Under the pieces are notes generated by a model. The model saw only the letters and a list, made by a program, of their open reading frames with translations. It searched no databases and was not told the DNA's origin. A program made the translations under genes and the position numbers. A DNA stretch of 64,000 nt from CAYLYP01 sp964387795 (GTDB taxonomy: Bacteria > Bacteroidota > Bacteroidia > Bacteroidales > UBA7960): NCBI GenBank assembly GCA_964387795.1, contig CAYLYP010000005.1, positions 1 through 64,000 of the forward strand. The letters are read 5' to 3'. Positions 8,949 through 16,873 of this stretch are shown one piece after another (the first letter of the stretch is position 1; every line of letters starts with the position of its first letter).

Positions 8949-9491
8949 ATGGAAATTGTTAATACCCCATTTGAAGGGTTAATGATTATCAAACCAAAAG
9001 TGTTTCCCGACCCAAGGGGTTATTTTTTTGAGCCCTGGAATAGTAAGGTTTTTCAGGAATATGGTATTCATGCTGATTTTGTTCAGGACAATCAAAGTTG
9101 CTCTTCAAAAGGGACTCTGAGGGGCATGCATTTTCAGGTGCCTCCCTTTGAACAGGGAAAGCTGGTTAGGGTTGTAACGGGAAGGGTGCTTGATGTGGTT
9201 GTTGATTTGCGTAAAGCACAACCTACATTCGGAAGATATTTTGGTATTGAGCTATCTGCCACTGAAAAGAATATGTTGTGGATCCCTCCCGGCTTTGCTC
9301 ATGGATTTTTAACCCTTGAGGACGATAGCATCTTCTTATACAAATGCACTGGTTTTTACAATAAGGAATTTGAGCGTTCTATCCATTGGAACGACCCCAT
9401 GCTTCATATCAAATGGGGCATCGAAAACCCATTGACTAGTCCTAAGGATGATAGTGCCCCTGGTTTTAATGATTTTGTCTCCCCTTTTTAA
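8949..9491 (+). CDS. rfbC: dTDP-4-dehydrorhamnose 3,5-epimerase (RmlC)
   Basis: 180 aa, typical length. It shows the cupin motifs DNQS, GTLRGMHFQ (catalytic His), GKLVRVVTGRVLDVVVDLR and PPGFAHGFL. RmlC performs the double epimerisation that makes dTDP-4-keto-L-rhamnose. The other rml genes (rmlA, rmlB, rmlD) are not in the window, so they must lie elsewhere, or the enzyme acts on a related dTDP-sugar. Start ATG is 5 bp after the Wzc-type stop, so it is probably co-transcribed. Rhamnose or a relative is therefore a likely component of the polymer. Confidence 0.95.
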   Translation: MEIVNTPFEGLMIIKPKVFPDPRGYFFEPWNSKVFQEYGIHADFVQDNQSCSSKGTLRGMHFQVPPFEQGKLVRVVTGRVLDVVVDLRKAQPTFGRYFGIELSATEKNMLWIPPGFAHGFLTLEDDSIFLYKCTGFYNKEFERSIHWNDPMLHIKWGIENPLTSPKDDSAPGFNDFVSPF

Positions 9492-9503
9492 TTTTGATTT
9501 TGT

Positions 9504-10577
9504 ATGGATAATAGGTTTTTACTTTTTTACATCATTTTTTTTGTTTGTGCATTGGTTTTTTCCCTGGTTGTTAATGCCATATTATTGAAGTTCTCACGAA
9601 ACCTCGGTGTTAGGAATGCTACTGAACCTATTATCAGGTGGAGCAGCACTTCAAAACCTGCTTTGGGAGGCATTTCTTTTTTTATTGTTTTTCTACTGGC
9701 AGTTATTGCTACCAATTTTAGCCTTGGTGAAAATCAGTTTTTCTTCAATATTAAATTCATTGGTATAGTCATTTCTGTTACCCTGGGATTCCTTTTGGGT
9801 CTCTTTGATGACGCCTACAATACAAAACCTTTACTCAAATTCCTTACTCAGGTCTTATGTGGGGCAATACTTATTGTTAGCGGGACTTCAATACAGTTTT
9901 TCGGACATTGGTTGCCCGATTATCTTCTTACAATCTTTTGGGTTGTGGGGATTATGAATTCCGTTAATATGCTGGACAATATGGATGGGATAACTTCTGT
10001 TGTTTCTCTGTCCATATTTCTGGGTGTGTTGGCCCAGTTTATATTTGGTGTTTCCGACCCATTATTGATGACTGTTATCATTATTGGGGGAATAGCTTCC
10101 ATATTGGGGTTTTTAGTTTATAACTGGAACCCTTCCAGAATGTATATGGGTGATACCGGAAGCCAGTTCTTAGGGGTATTACTGGCTGTTTTGGGAATCA
10201 TCTTTTACTGGAACCATCCCTCAGAGGCCACAGGCATTCAAAGCAGTTCCCTTCGTTTGCTCTCCGTTGTGATGGCTTTTGCACTTCCAATCATTGATAC
10301 TACAACTGTTTCTATAAAGAGGATACGTAAAGGATCTTCCCCTTTTGTTGGTGGGCGTGACCACACGACCCATCATCTTAATTATATTGGTTTAAGCGAT
10401 CGTAAGGTAGCTGTTTTATTTCTGACGCTTTCACTGTTATCAAATATTGCAGCTTTTTTTATTGTTGTTTTCGGAAAATCAATGCCTTTGACAATTGGAA
10501 TAAGCTCTTTGATATTCTTTCTGGCCTTGTTCTTTTCCCTCTTTTATATCGCAAATAAGAACCTTGACCGAAACTAA
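9504..10577 (+). CDS. WecA/TagO-type undecaprenyl-phosphate sugar-1-phosphate transferase
   Basis: 357 aa with about ten membrane helices. It carries the hallmarks of the polyprenyl-phosphate HexNAc-1-P transferase family: the GLFDDAYNTKP loop (Mg-binding Asp pair), NMLDNMDGITS, MGDTGSQFLG and the His-rich GGRDHTTHHL. Such enzymes load GlcNAc-1-P or a similar sugar onto undecaprenyl phosphate and so start polymer synthesis. It is the last gene of the cluster (12 bp after rfbC) and ends in a very strong terminator. The MraY alternative is unlikely, because the context is not a peptidoglycan cluster. Confidence 0.92.
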   Translation: MDNRFLLFYIIFFVCALVFSLVVNAILLKFSRNLGVRNATEPIIRWSSTSKPALGGISFFIVFLLAVIATNFSLGENQFFFNIKFIGIVISVTLGFLLGLFDDAYNTKPLLKFLTQVLCGAILIVSGTSIQFFGHWLPDYLLTIFWVVGIMNSVNMLDNMDGITSVVSLSIFLGVLAQFIFGVSDPLLMTVIIIGGIASILGFLVYNWNPSRMYMGDTGSQFLGVLLAVLGIIFYWNHPSEATGIQSSSLRLLSVVMAFALPIIDTTTVSIKRIRKGSSPFVGGRDHTTHHLNYIGLSDRKVAVLFLTLSLLSNIAAFFIVVFGKSMPLTIGISSLIFFLALFFSLFYIANKNLDRN

Positions 10578-10601
10578 TCCTTCTGGTTCTTTTTGAACCA
10601 T

Positions 10602-10666
10602 AAGCATAACAGCAAAAAAATAGCGGGTCGCCCCGCTATTTTTTTGCTGTTATGCTTTATTTTTTA
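10602..10666. terminator. Bidirectional terminator with 26-bp perfect stem
   Basis: Arms 10602-10627 and 10632-10657 are perfectly complementary with a 4-nt loop (TCGC). A7/T7 runs lie within the stem and T-rich sequence lies on both sides. It serves the converging WecA-type and MFS genes; its right arm touches the MFS stop codon. Confidence 0.9.
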
Positions 10667-12051
10667 TTTGGTATGTCAAGGCCATATCCATGTTTTTTAT
10701 CAACACGCCTTAAGAACCATGCCAGGATTATTGCTGCAACTCCAAAGCAGGCAAAAATGATTTCAGGGACCTGGTAATTGTATTTAACATCTAATCCCTG
10801 GGCTATTTGCTCAGATACTCCCGGATTCGAAGCACTAAGTGCCGCCCCGATAAGGATTGGAACAATCATTAAACCAACATTCTGCACCCAGAAAATCGAA
10901 CCATAAGCGGTTCCCAATAAGCGTTCATCAATAATTTTTGGAACAGATGGCCACATGGAAGCAGGTACCAATGAAAATGCTGTGCCTAAAATTACAATTG
11001 TTGCGTATGCACCAATAGTCCCGAATGACTCATTGGGGACGAAAGCAAAAATAAGGTGCGATACTGTAAGCAGGATTGCACCATAGAGCATCATTTTAGC
11101 TCCCCAGCCTTTTTTATCCAAAAACCATCCCATAAAGGGGGTTAATACCATTGCACCAATAGGAAAATAGGAAAATATCTTTGATGCTTCAATAAGGTCT
11201 ACATCAAGTTTTGATGCGAGCATATCGGTCGCAAATTTCTGGAATGGGAAAATTGCTGAATAGAACAATACACAAAGGCTTGCGATTGCAATAAATCCCG
11301 GGTTAGTAAATATTTTACCGATATCCTTAAGCTTGAATTCTTCTTCGGGTTCGGCATTTACATCTACTCCTTTTTCTTTATCAAACCTTACGTCCATAAA
11401 GGTATAAATCAAAAAGGTCAGGAACCCGACACATAAGAAAGCTACTCCCCAGAATATTGAATTTGATGCTCCTCCTTGTTCTGCAAAGATTGGTGACAAT
11501 CTAAAAACTGCAAATACACCAAGACGTGCAACAGCCATTTCAAGGCCCATTGCCAGAGCAAGTTCTTTGCCCTTAAACCATTTTACAATGGTCTTGGAAA
11601 CGGTAATCCCTGCCATTTCAACACCAACACCAAAGATGGCAAAACCAAAGAAGGCTAATTTTGCTGAGCCTGGTACTGAGGTGATAAATGAATTCAGGAA
11701 GTTTTCAAGCCCTGAGCCTGCAAATGCTTCTGTTAATGCAAAATATTTGATGCCACCACCAATAAGCATTGCTAAACCTGATGTTATCAATGTAAAACGG
11801 ATCCCCATTTTATCAAGGATAATACCTGATAGGATCAAAAAGAAAGCAAAAACATTCAGGAAGAATTCTGATCCTCCCAGCATCCCAAATACTTCAGGCG
11901 ACCAGCCATGATCTTTCTCTAAAAGGCTTTGCAAAGGTGCAGCTACATCCACAAAGAAATAAGCAAAAAACATTGTAGAAGCTATCAAAAGCAGTGCTAT
12001 CCAACGGGCTGTCTTTGATTCACTTAATAAAGTTCTAACTTTTTCGGTCAT
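10657..12051 (-). CDS. Major facilitator superfamily transporter
   Basis: 464 aa from the ATG at 12051 (MTEKVRTLLSES). An in-frame ATG at 12129 would add 26 residues but lies upstream of the -7 box at 12087-12094, so I prefer 12051. There are about twelve hydrophobic helices, with a soluble central loop after helix 6 rich in Glu and Asp (FDKEKGVDVNAEPEEEFK). The loop after helix 2 (ILDKMGIRFT) resembles the MFS motif A. The substrate is not recognisable from sequence; dipeptide, sugar or organic acid transport are all possible. It is transcribed alone, towards the shared terminator. Confidence 0.85.
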   Translation of the reverse strand: MTEKVRTLLSESKTARWIALLLIASTMFFAYFFVDVAAPLQSLLEKDHGWSPEVFGMLGGSEFFLNVFAFFLILSGIILDKMGIRFTLITSGLAMLIGGGIKYFALTEAFAGSGLENFLNSFITSVPGSAKLAFFGFAIFGVGVEMAGITVSKTIVKWFKGKELALAMGLEMAVARLGVFAVFRLSPIFAEQGGASNSIFWGVAFLCVGFLTFLIYTFMDVRFDKEKGVDVNAEPEEEFKLKDIGKIFTNPGFIAIASLCVLFYSAIFPFQKFATDMLASKLDVDLIEASKIFSYFPIGAMVLTPFMGWFLDKKGWGAKMMLYGAILLTVSHLIFAFVPNESFGTIGAYATIVILGTAFSLVPASMWPSVPKIIDERLLGTAYGSIFWVQNVGLMIVPILIGAALSASNPGVSEQIAQGLDVKYNYQVPEIIFACFGVAAIILAWFLRRVDKKHGYGLDIPNKK

Positions 12052-12086
12052 TGTTTTGGTTTTAAGTGATAAATATTGTTGACCCG

Positions 12087-12094
12087 CAAAGCTA
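12087..12094 (-). promoter_or_regulatory. MFS gene promoter (-7 box)
   Basis: On the - strand TAGCTTTGC reads as the extended Bacteroidota -7 box TAnnTTTGC. It predicts a leader of about 28 nt to the ATG at 12051 and argues against the longer frame. Confidence 0.55.
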
Positions 12095-12179
12095 AGGGAT
12101 TTTTTATTTGAATTGGCAGGCAAAGGCAAATAATTGGCTTTTATCCGATAAAAAAACCACTTTTTTTCAAACTTATAAC

Positions 12180-12375
12180 CAATACCTTTTTAAAAATTCC
12201 AGTGATTTGTTGTGGATATCGAATAATTTTAAGGGGCTTGTTCTTTTCTGAGCCACAATCAGGGGGCTTAACCTATTGTTTTTTGAACTTAGGATCAGGT
12301 ATTGTTTTTTATTGTTGAAAAGGCTTGCATGGAGCATTTAAACCCTTCTTGCAATGAAGGGTTTCTTTTGTTTTA
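12180..12375 (+). ncRNA. Candidate small structured RNA ending in an orphan terminator
   Basis: A + strand hairpin AACCCTTC (12341-12348) / GAAGGGTT (12356-12363) followed by TCTTTTGTTTT looks like an intrinsic terminator, but no + strand gene lies upstream of it. Upstream, CAATACC (12180-12186) can pair with GGTATTG (12298-12304), enclosing a smaller nested stem in which TTGT and GGCT pair with AGCC and ACAA between about 12212 and 12258. I found no TAnnTTTG box in front of it. The call rests on structure and position only. Confidence 0.3.
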
Positions 12376-12441
12376 TAAGCATGGCTCTATTGAAATAAAA
12401 GCTGAATGATTGGCTATAGTATATGCTGGTTATATTATTGT

Positions 12442-12481
12442 TAATTTTGAACATTGAAACATTCATTTTTTTGTAATTTTG
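12442..12481 (+). promoter_or_regulatory. merR-family gene promoter region
   Basis: Two TAATTTTG boxes lie at 12442-12449 and 12474-12481. The second has a TTG at 12454-12456 with a 17-nt spacer and gives a leader of only about 10 nt to the ATG at 12498. The repeated box could also be the operator of the MerR-type regulator itself (inference). Confidence 0.45.
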
Positions 12482-12497
12482 AAAAAAAACAACAATA

Positions 12498-12848
12498 ATG
12501 CTACCTAAACCCCAACTGGATAAAGATAAACTTTATTACTCTATAGGAGAGGTTGCCGAAATGTTTGATGTGAATGCTTCTTTGATCCGTTTCTGGGAAA
12601 AGGAATTTGAGCTTTTAAAGCCCCGTAAGAACAAAAAAGGGAACCGCCTATACACCCATAAGGATATTGAAACATTTCACCTTATTTACCACCTTGTTAA
12701 GGAAAAGGGCTTTACATTACAGGGTGCAAAAGAGAAGCTGCGCTTGCCCGAAGCTGAGATAGATAAGAACATCGAGATTTTACAAACCTTAAAGGAGCTA
12801 AGGGCATTTTTGACTGAGGTAAAAAACCATATCCAACAGGAGAATTGA
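12498..12848 (+). CDS. MerR family transcriptional regulator
   Basis: 116 aa. The N-terminal winged helix-turn-helix is clear: YYSIGEVAEMFDVNASLIRFWEKEF, then the wing (KNKKGNRLYTHKDI), about residues 14-85. It ends in a short helix after the DNA-binding domain, without the Cys residues of metal-sensing MerR proteins, so it belongs to the small effector-less type common in Bacteroidota. It is monocistronic, converges on hppA and shares its terminator. The target is unknown; autoregulation through its duplicated -7 box region is possible. Confidence 0.9.
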   Translation: MLPKPQLDKDKLYYSIGEVAEMFDVNASLIRFWEKEFELLKPRKNKKGNRLYTHKDIETFHLIYHLVKEKGFTLQGAKEKLRLPEAEIDKNIEILQTLKELRAFLTEVKNHIQQEN

Positions 12849-12880
12849 TATAGATATTAAACGGGAAGAAAACAATATAA

Positions 12881-12912
12881 AAAAGAGGCATTGGTTGACC
12901 AATGCCTCTTTT
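12881..12912. terminator. Bidirectional terminator, merR / hppA
   Basis: Perfect 14-bp stem AAAAGAGGCATTGG (12881-12894) / CCAATGCCTCTTTT (12899-12912) with a 4-nt loop. It ends the convergent merR-type and hppA transcripts. Confidence 0.9.
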
Positions 12913-12936
12913 GATATAACGTTTATAGGCTTGTGC

Positions 12937-15159
12937 TTAAAGAAGGTGATAGCTGACAGCTACACCAACAGTTACCACTGATGCCATTACCATAAGTTTA
13001 ATAAGGATGTTAAGGCTTGGGCCTGATGTATCCTTAAATGGATCACCAACAGTATCACCAATAACTGTTGCTTTATGGGCATCGCTGCCTTTACCTCCAA
13101 AGTTGCCTTCTTCAATAAATTTTTTAGCATTGTCCCATGCACCACCGGCATTGGCCATAAAGATTGCAAGTGCAAAACCTGTGGTGATTGTACCAAGTAA
13201 TAAACCCATCACACCGGGAACGCCAAAAACAACACCCATGATAATTGGAATCAGGAGCGCCATAAATGATGGCATCATCATTTCTTTCTGGGCTGCACGG
13301 GTAGAAATTTCTACGCAACGGGCATAATCAGGTTCAGCTGTGCCTTCCATAATACCAACTATTGACCTGAACTGGCGGCGGACTTCCTCTACCATCTTCT
13401 GTGCTGCACGGCCTACTGCATTCATTGTCATCCCGCTAAACAGGAAAACAGACATTGCACCAATAAATAAACCAACAATAACTTTGGGATTCATAATATT
13501 GATGTCGAAGTGGTTCACATAATCAATAAATGAAGCTGACTGGGCTTCAATAGGGCCTTCCTTGCCATTGATAATACGGGTTGGATCTCCCATTACGTTT
13601 ACAATTACTGATTTTACTTCTTCAATATAAGAAGCCAATAGGGCAAGGGCAGTTAAAGCAGCAGAACCAATGGCAAAGCCTTTGCCTGTTGCAGCTGTTG
13701 TGTTACCTAATGAATCGAGGGCATCGGTGCGTTTACGTACTTCAGGTCCTAATTTACTCATTTCAGCATTGCCACCAGCGTTATCGGCAATGGGGCCATA
13801 AGCATCTGTAGCAAGTGTAATCCCTAAGGTAGATAGCATCCCTACAGCAGCAATGCCAATACCATAAAGGCCTACACCCAAATTGTCGAGATTGAAATTA
13901 AAACCACCTGATGCAAACATATAAGCAAGGCAAATCCCAACAACAATAGTGATTAATGGGATGGCAGCAGAGAACAAGCCCAATCCTATACCGGCAATGA
14001 TTACTGTAGCAGGGCCGGTTTTAGCACTTTCAGCAATTTTTTGTGTCGGGCGATAAGATGCAGAAGTGAAATATTCTGTTGATTGCCCAATGATAATCCC
14101 GGCAACAAGACCAGTCACGATAGAGCCCCATATCCCAAGGTAGTTAGGGATTCCTAAGAAGTAAAGGATTCCAAGAGAAAAAACAGCTATAAGGAATGCA
14201 CTTGTGTTGACACCGAAACCCAGGGATTTGAGAAGTTGCTTTTGAGTAGCACCTTCTTTGGTCCTTACAAGGAAAATACCCAGGATTGATAGGACAATAC
14301 CTACGGCTGCAATAAGCATTGGGGCAAGAACTGCATTCATGTGGATTGAAGCGTCAGAACCTATAAAAGCAGCAGCACCAAGGGCAGCAGATGCCAATAT
14401 TGAACCACAATATGATTCATAAAGGTCGGCACCCATACCGGCTACATCACCTACGTTGTCGCCAACGTTGTCAGCAATGGTAGCTGGGTTACGTGGATCG
14501 TCTTCGGGGATACCTGCTTCAACTTTACCAACAAGGTCAGCACCTACGTCGGCAGCTTTGGTAAATATACCACCTCCTACACGGGCAAAGAGAGCCTGGG
14601 TTGAAGCACCCATCCCGAAGGTAATCATCGTAGTAGTGACGATTAGTATATTATGGGCGTCAGAGGCATAAGGATAGAAAATATTCAGTACAATGAACCA
14701 GATGCTTATGTCTAACAAACCAAGCCCTACAACAACAAGGCCCATTACTGCCCCGGAACGAAATGCCAGACGAAGGCCGGCATCAAGGGATTTACGGGCT
14801 GCATTGGCTGCACGGGCTGATGCATAAGTCGCAGTTTTCATTCCAAAAAAACCAGCTAAAGCCGAGAAAAAGCCTCCGGTAAGGAATGCAAAAGGAACCC
14901 AGGGGTTCTGGATTTTTAATACATAAGCTAAAACTGAAAAAAGTAATGTGATAATGATGAAAACAATGGCCACAACTTTGTATTGTTGCCTTAGATATGC
15001 TGCAGCCCCTTTGCGCACATGGGCAGCTATCTTTTTCATCATATCTGTTCCTTCATCATTCCCAAGCATTTGCTTATAAAAGAAATAAGCAAAGACTAAG
15101 GCCAGGACAGAGCTAAATGGCGCTAACCAAAATATGGCAGGCAAAGAGAATTCACTCAT
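12937..15159 (-). CDS. hppA: K+-dependent membrane-bound pyrophosphatase (ion pump)
   Basis: 740 aa with about 16 membrane helices. It couples hydrolysis of cytoplasmic pyrophosphate to export of H+ and/or Na+. The diphosphate and Mg sites are intact: EDDPRNPATIADNVGDNVGD, GGAWDNAKK and GDTVGDPFKDTSGPS. The family's K+-dependence position is Ala in GNTTAATGKG (Lys in K+-independent enzymes), so this should be the K+-requiring subfamily, which in Bacteroidota includes Na+ and dual Na+/H+ pumps; which ion it moves cannot be settled here. It has a strong Shine-Dalgarno, unusual for this genome, and a good promoter upstream. Confidence 0.97.
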   Translation of the reverse strand: MSEFSLPAIFWLAPFSSVLALVFAYFFYKQMLGNDEGTDMMKKIAAHVRKGAAAYLRQQYKVVAIVFIIITLLFSVLAYVLKIQNPWVPFAFLTGGFFSALAGFFGMKTATYASARAANAARKSLDAGLRLAFRSGAVMGLVVVGLGLLDISIWFIVLNIFYPYASDAHNILIVTTTMITFGMGASTQALFARVGGGIFTKAADVGADLVGKVEAGIPEDDPRNPATIADNVGDNVGDVAGMGADLYESYCGSILASAALGAAAFIGSDASIHMNAVLAPMLIAAVGIVLSILGIFLVRTKEGATQKQLLKSLGFGVNTSAFLIAVFSLGILYFLGIPNYLGIWGSIVTGLVAGIIIGQSTEYFTSASYRPTQKIAESAKTGPATVIIAGIGLGLFSAAIPLITIVVGICLAYMFASGGFNFNLDNLGVGLYGIGIAAVGMLSTLGITLATDAYGPIADNAGGNAEMSKLGPEVRKRTDALDSLGNTTAATGKGFAIGSAALTALALLASYIEEVKSVIVNVMGDPTRIINGKEGPIEAQSASFIDYVNHFDINIMNPKVIVGLFIGAMSVFLFSGMTMNAVGRAAQKMVEEVRRQFRSIVGIMEGTAEPDYARCVEISTRAAQKEMMMPSFMALLIPIIMGVVFGVPGVMGLLLGTITTGFALAIFMANAGGAWDNAKKFIEEGNFGGKGSDAHKATVIGDTVGDPFKDTSGPSLNILIKLMVMASVVTVGVAVSYHLL

Positions 15160-15172
15160 AATTTTCCTCCTT
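15160..15172 (-). promoter_or_regulatory. Strong Shine-Dalgarno of hppA
   Basis: On the - strand AAGGAGG lies 6 nt before the ATG. Most other genes in the window have no such sequence, so hppA is probably translated at a high rate. Confidence 0.75.
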
Positions 15173-15218
15173 AATTAAATGAAACTTTAATTGTTGCTTG
15201 ATTTTTACTTTTAAGCGT

Positions 15219-15248
15219 CAAATTTAATCAATTATTTTATTAAAACAA
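15219..15248 (-). promoter_or_regulatory. hppA promoter with both boxes
   Basis: - strand TAAATTTG (complement of 15219-15226), with TTG (complement of 15246-15248) 19 nt upstream, fits the Bacteroidota -33/-7 promoter. The leader is about 55 nt. Confidence 0.6.
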
Positions 15249-15932
15249 TTCATTCGTATGCGTATTCATTAAAACAATCGAAATAGATGAAAATGAAATG
15301 TTTACTTCTGTTTCATACACTGTTTTTTGTTTTTCATTGCTGATATTATAGGTTATCAGGATAGTTTTTTATGTTTCCGGCTGCTTTTAAGCAATACTAT
15401 AAAAGCATTGTTGAATTAACTTCAAAAACAAAGCTCTCTCAGGTGTTTTCTCTTTATTGGTTTCAGGATTTCCTTGTCGTCTTGCTGGCACCATTCATTG
15501 AAAATGCTTGAAATGCTTATTCTGATTTGTAAGTTTTGCCATAAAACCCTAAACAAATATGCGGTTTTTTGATGGTGGAGTGATTCCTGTTGCCTGTAAT
15601 GGGTGCAGTTAAATATTTTGGTTTATGTTCACTTAGTAAAAAAATGAAATGATGTTGCGTTGAAAACCCATGTTTCTTTATTCGCAAATTGATTTTATTA
15701 TCAGGTTCAAACATCTATTGTTGCAATATTTCAATAATGACCTATTAAATCCTGCTCATTATAGCTAAAAAACAACTTAATTCATTTTTTATCCTTATTT
15801 TTGTAAACAGGCAGGAAAAAGTTTTGACTATGGAAATTTTTACCGTAAAAAAGATTATTTTTGGTTAAGAAAAATATATGCCTTTTTGCTTGATGGCAAT
15901 GGTTTTAAACGTGGAAAAAAGCTGGTTTTTCA
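15249..15932. other. Divergent intergenic region, hppA / bifunctional nuclease
   Basis: 684 bp, AT-rich. A - strand 65-codon frame at 15517-15714 has no recognisable features and is not called. Two + strand boxes TATTTTTG (15796-15803 and 15856-15863) lie 130 and 70 bp before the next gene. No terminator or repeat was seen. Confidence 0.45.
15796..15863 (+). promoter_or_regulatory. Tandem -7 boxes before the bifunctional nuclease gene
   Basis: TATTTTTG occurs at 15796-15803 and again at 15856-15863; both fit TAnnTTTG. Either can drive the gene starting at 15933. Confidence 0.4.
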
Positions 15933-16526
15933 ATGGAAAAGTTAAAATTAGAGATTTTAGGCATATCCTATAGCCAATCCCAATCGGGGGCTTATGCCCT
16001 TATACTGGGTGAATCTGACGGAAAAAGACGATTACCGATAATAATTGGGAGTTTTGAAGCGCAGGCTATCGCTATTGAGCTTGAAAAGATGAAGCCCAGC
16101 AGACCATTAACTCATGATTTGTTTAAGAATTTTGCCCATACTTTCAATATTTTAGTCAATGAAGTCATTATCTATAAGTTTGTTGAAGGGATCTTTTTTG
16201 CAAAATTGATATGTTATGATGGAATAAAAGAGGTTGAAATTGATTCAAGGACTTCTGATGCAGTAGCCCTGGCAGTTAGGTTTCAATGTCCTATTTATAC
16301 TTATGAATCTATTCTTTCGGCAGCAGGCATTATCCTTCAGGAAGAAAGCGGGGAGGAAGAAGAGGATGAAGTTGTTGAAGAGACACATACTACAAGTGAT
16401 TCTGAATTTGAAAACCTTACAATGCAGGAACTGCAGGATTTACTGATGACAGCCATTGACGAAGAAGCCTACGAAAAAGCTTCCAGAATCAGGGATGAAA
16501 TAAATAAACGAAGCCAATCTAAATAA
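15933..16526 (+). CDS. Bifunctional nuclease (BFN/DUF151) domain protein with UVR motif
   Basis: 197 aa. Residues 1-130 match the DUF151 / bifunctional nuclease domain (GESDGKRRLPIIIGSFEAQAIAIELE, then DSRTSDAVALAVR). A short acidic linker (EESGEEEEDEVVEE) leads to a C-terminal UVR motif (about 160-195, ending EKASRIRDEINK), the helical module by which UvrB and UvrC interact. Homologues were reported to act on both RNA and DNA, but the role of this domain pair in Bacteroidota is not established; a link to nucleotide excision repair is inference from the UVR motif. It is monocistronic. Confidence 0.88.
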   Translation: MEKLKLEILGISYSQSQSGAYALILGESDGKRRLPIIIGSFEAQAIAIELEKMKPSRPLTHDLFKNFAHTFNILVNEVIIYKFVEGIFFAKLICYDGIKEVEIDSRTSDAVALAVRFQCPIYTYESILSAAGIILQEESGEEEEDEVVEETHTTSDSEFENLTMQELQDLLMTAIDEEAYEKASRIRDEINKRSQSK

Positions 16527-16873
16527 TTTTGATGATTCAGATTTCATTAATATTGAGGTCTGGGATTGATTTACTGTGCAATAATACAACGAGGTGATTC
16601 TTAAAATTCTACTTTCTCTTTTCACTTATCATTTTTTTTTATAGGTTTGCAGGCTGCAAGCTTTTTTGTCTGTTTTTCTGAAAGATGCTTTTTTATTGGT
16701 GTTATGAAACGAACATGTTTGTGAACTATACATTAATACCAATGAAAATAGCAAACATGGAGTTGCATCCGACTTTAAACAAAGAATTTTTAACGGATGA
16801 AAAATATGCTTTGCTTGCAAACACACTATTGAGAAACTTAATGCATTTTTTAAAAAAGAAATAATCAAACACA
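16527..16873. other. Intergenic region with repeat E1
   Basis: 347 bp. The left part (16527-16703) holds nothing recognisable; two - strand frames there are not called. The right part holds copy E1 of the dispersed repeat (16704-16804), ending 69 bp before the transporter gene. Confidence 0.5.
16704..16804 (+). repeat. Dispersed structured repeat, copy E1
   Basis: 101-bp copy of a family found five times in the window (E1-E5). It starts ATGAAACGAACATGTTTG, has AATAGCAAACATGGAGTT in the middle (its GCAAACAT can pair back to ATGTTTG), then CATCCG and, about 27 bp on, CGGATGAAAA, a second inverted pair. This is the only copy outside the accessory zone and one of the most complete. Confidence 0.75.

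Noticed and set aside
15517..15714. 65-codon - frame between hppA and the bifunctional nuclease gene
   Set aside because: No family features and atypical composition; probably a chance frame.
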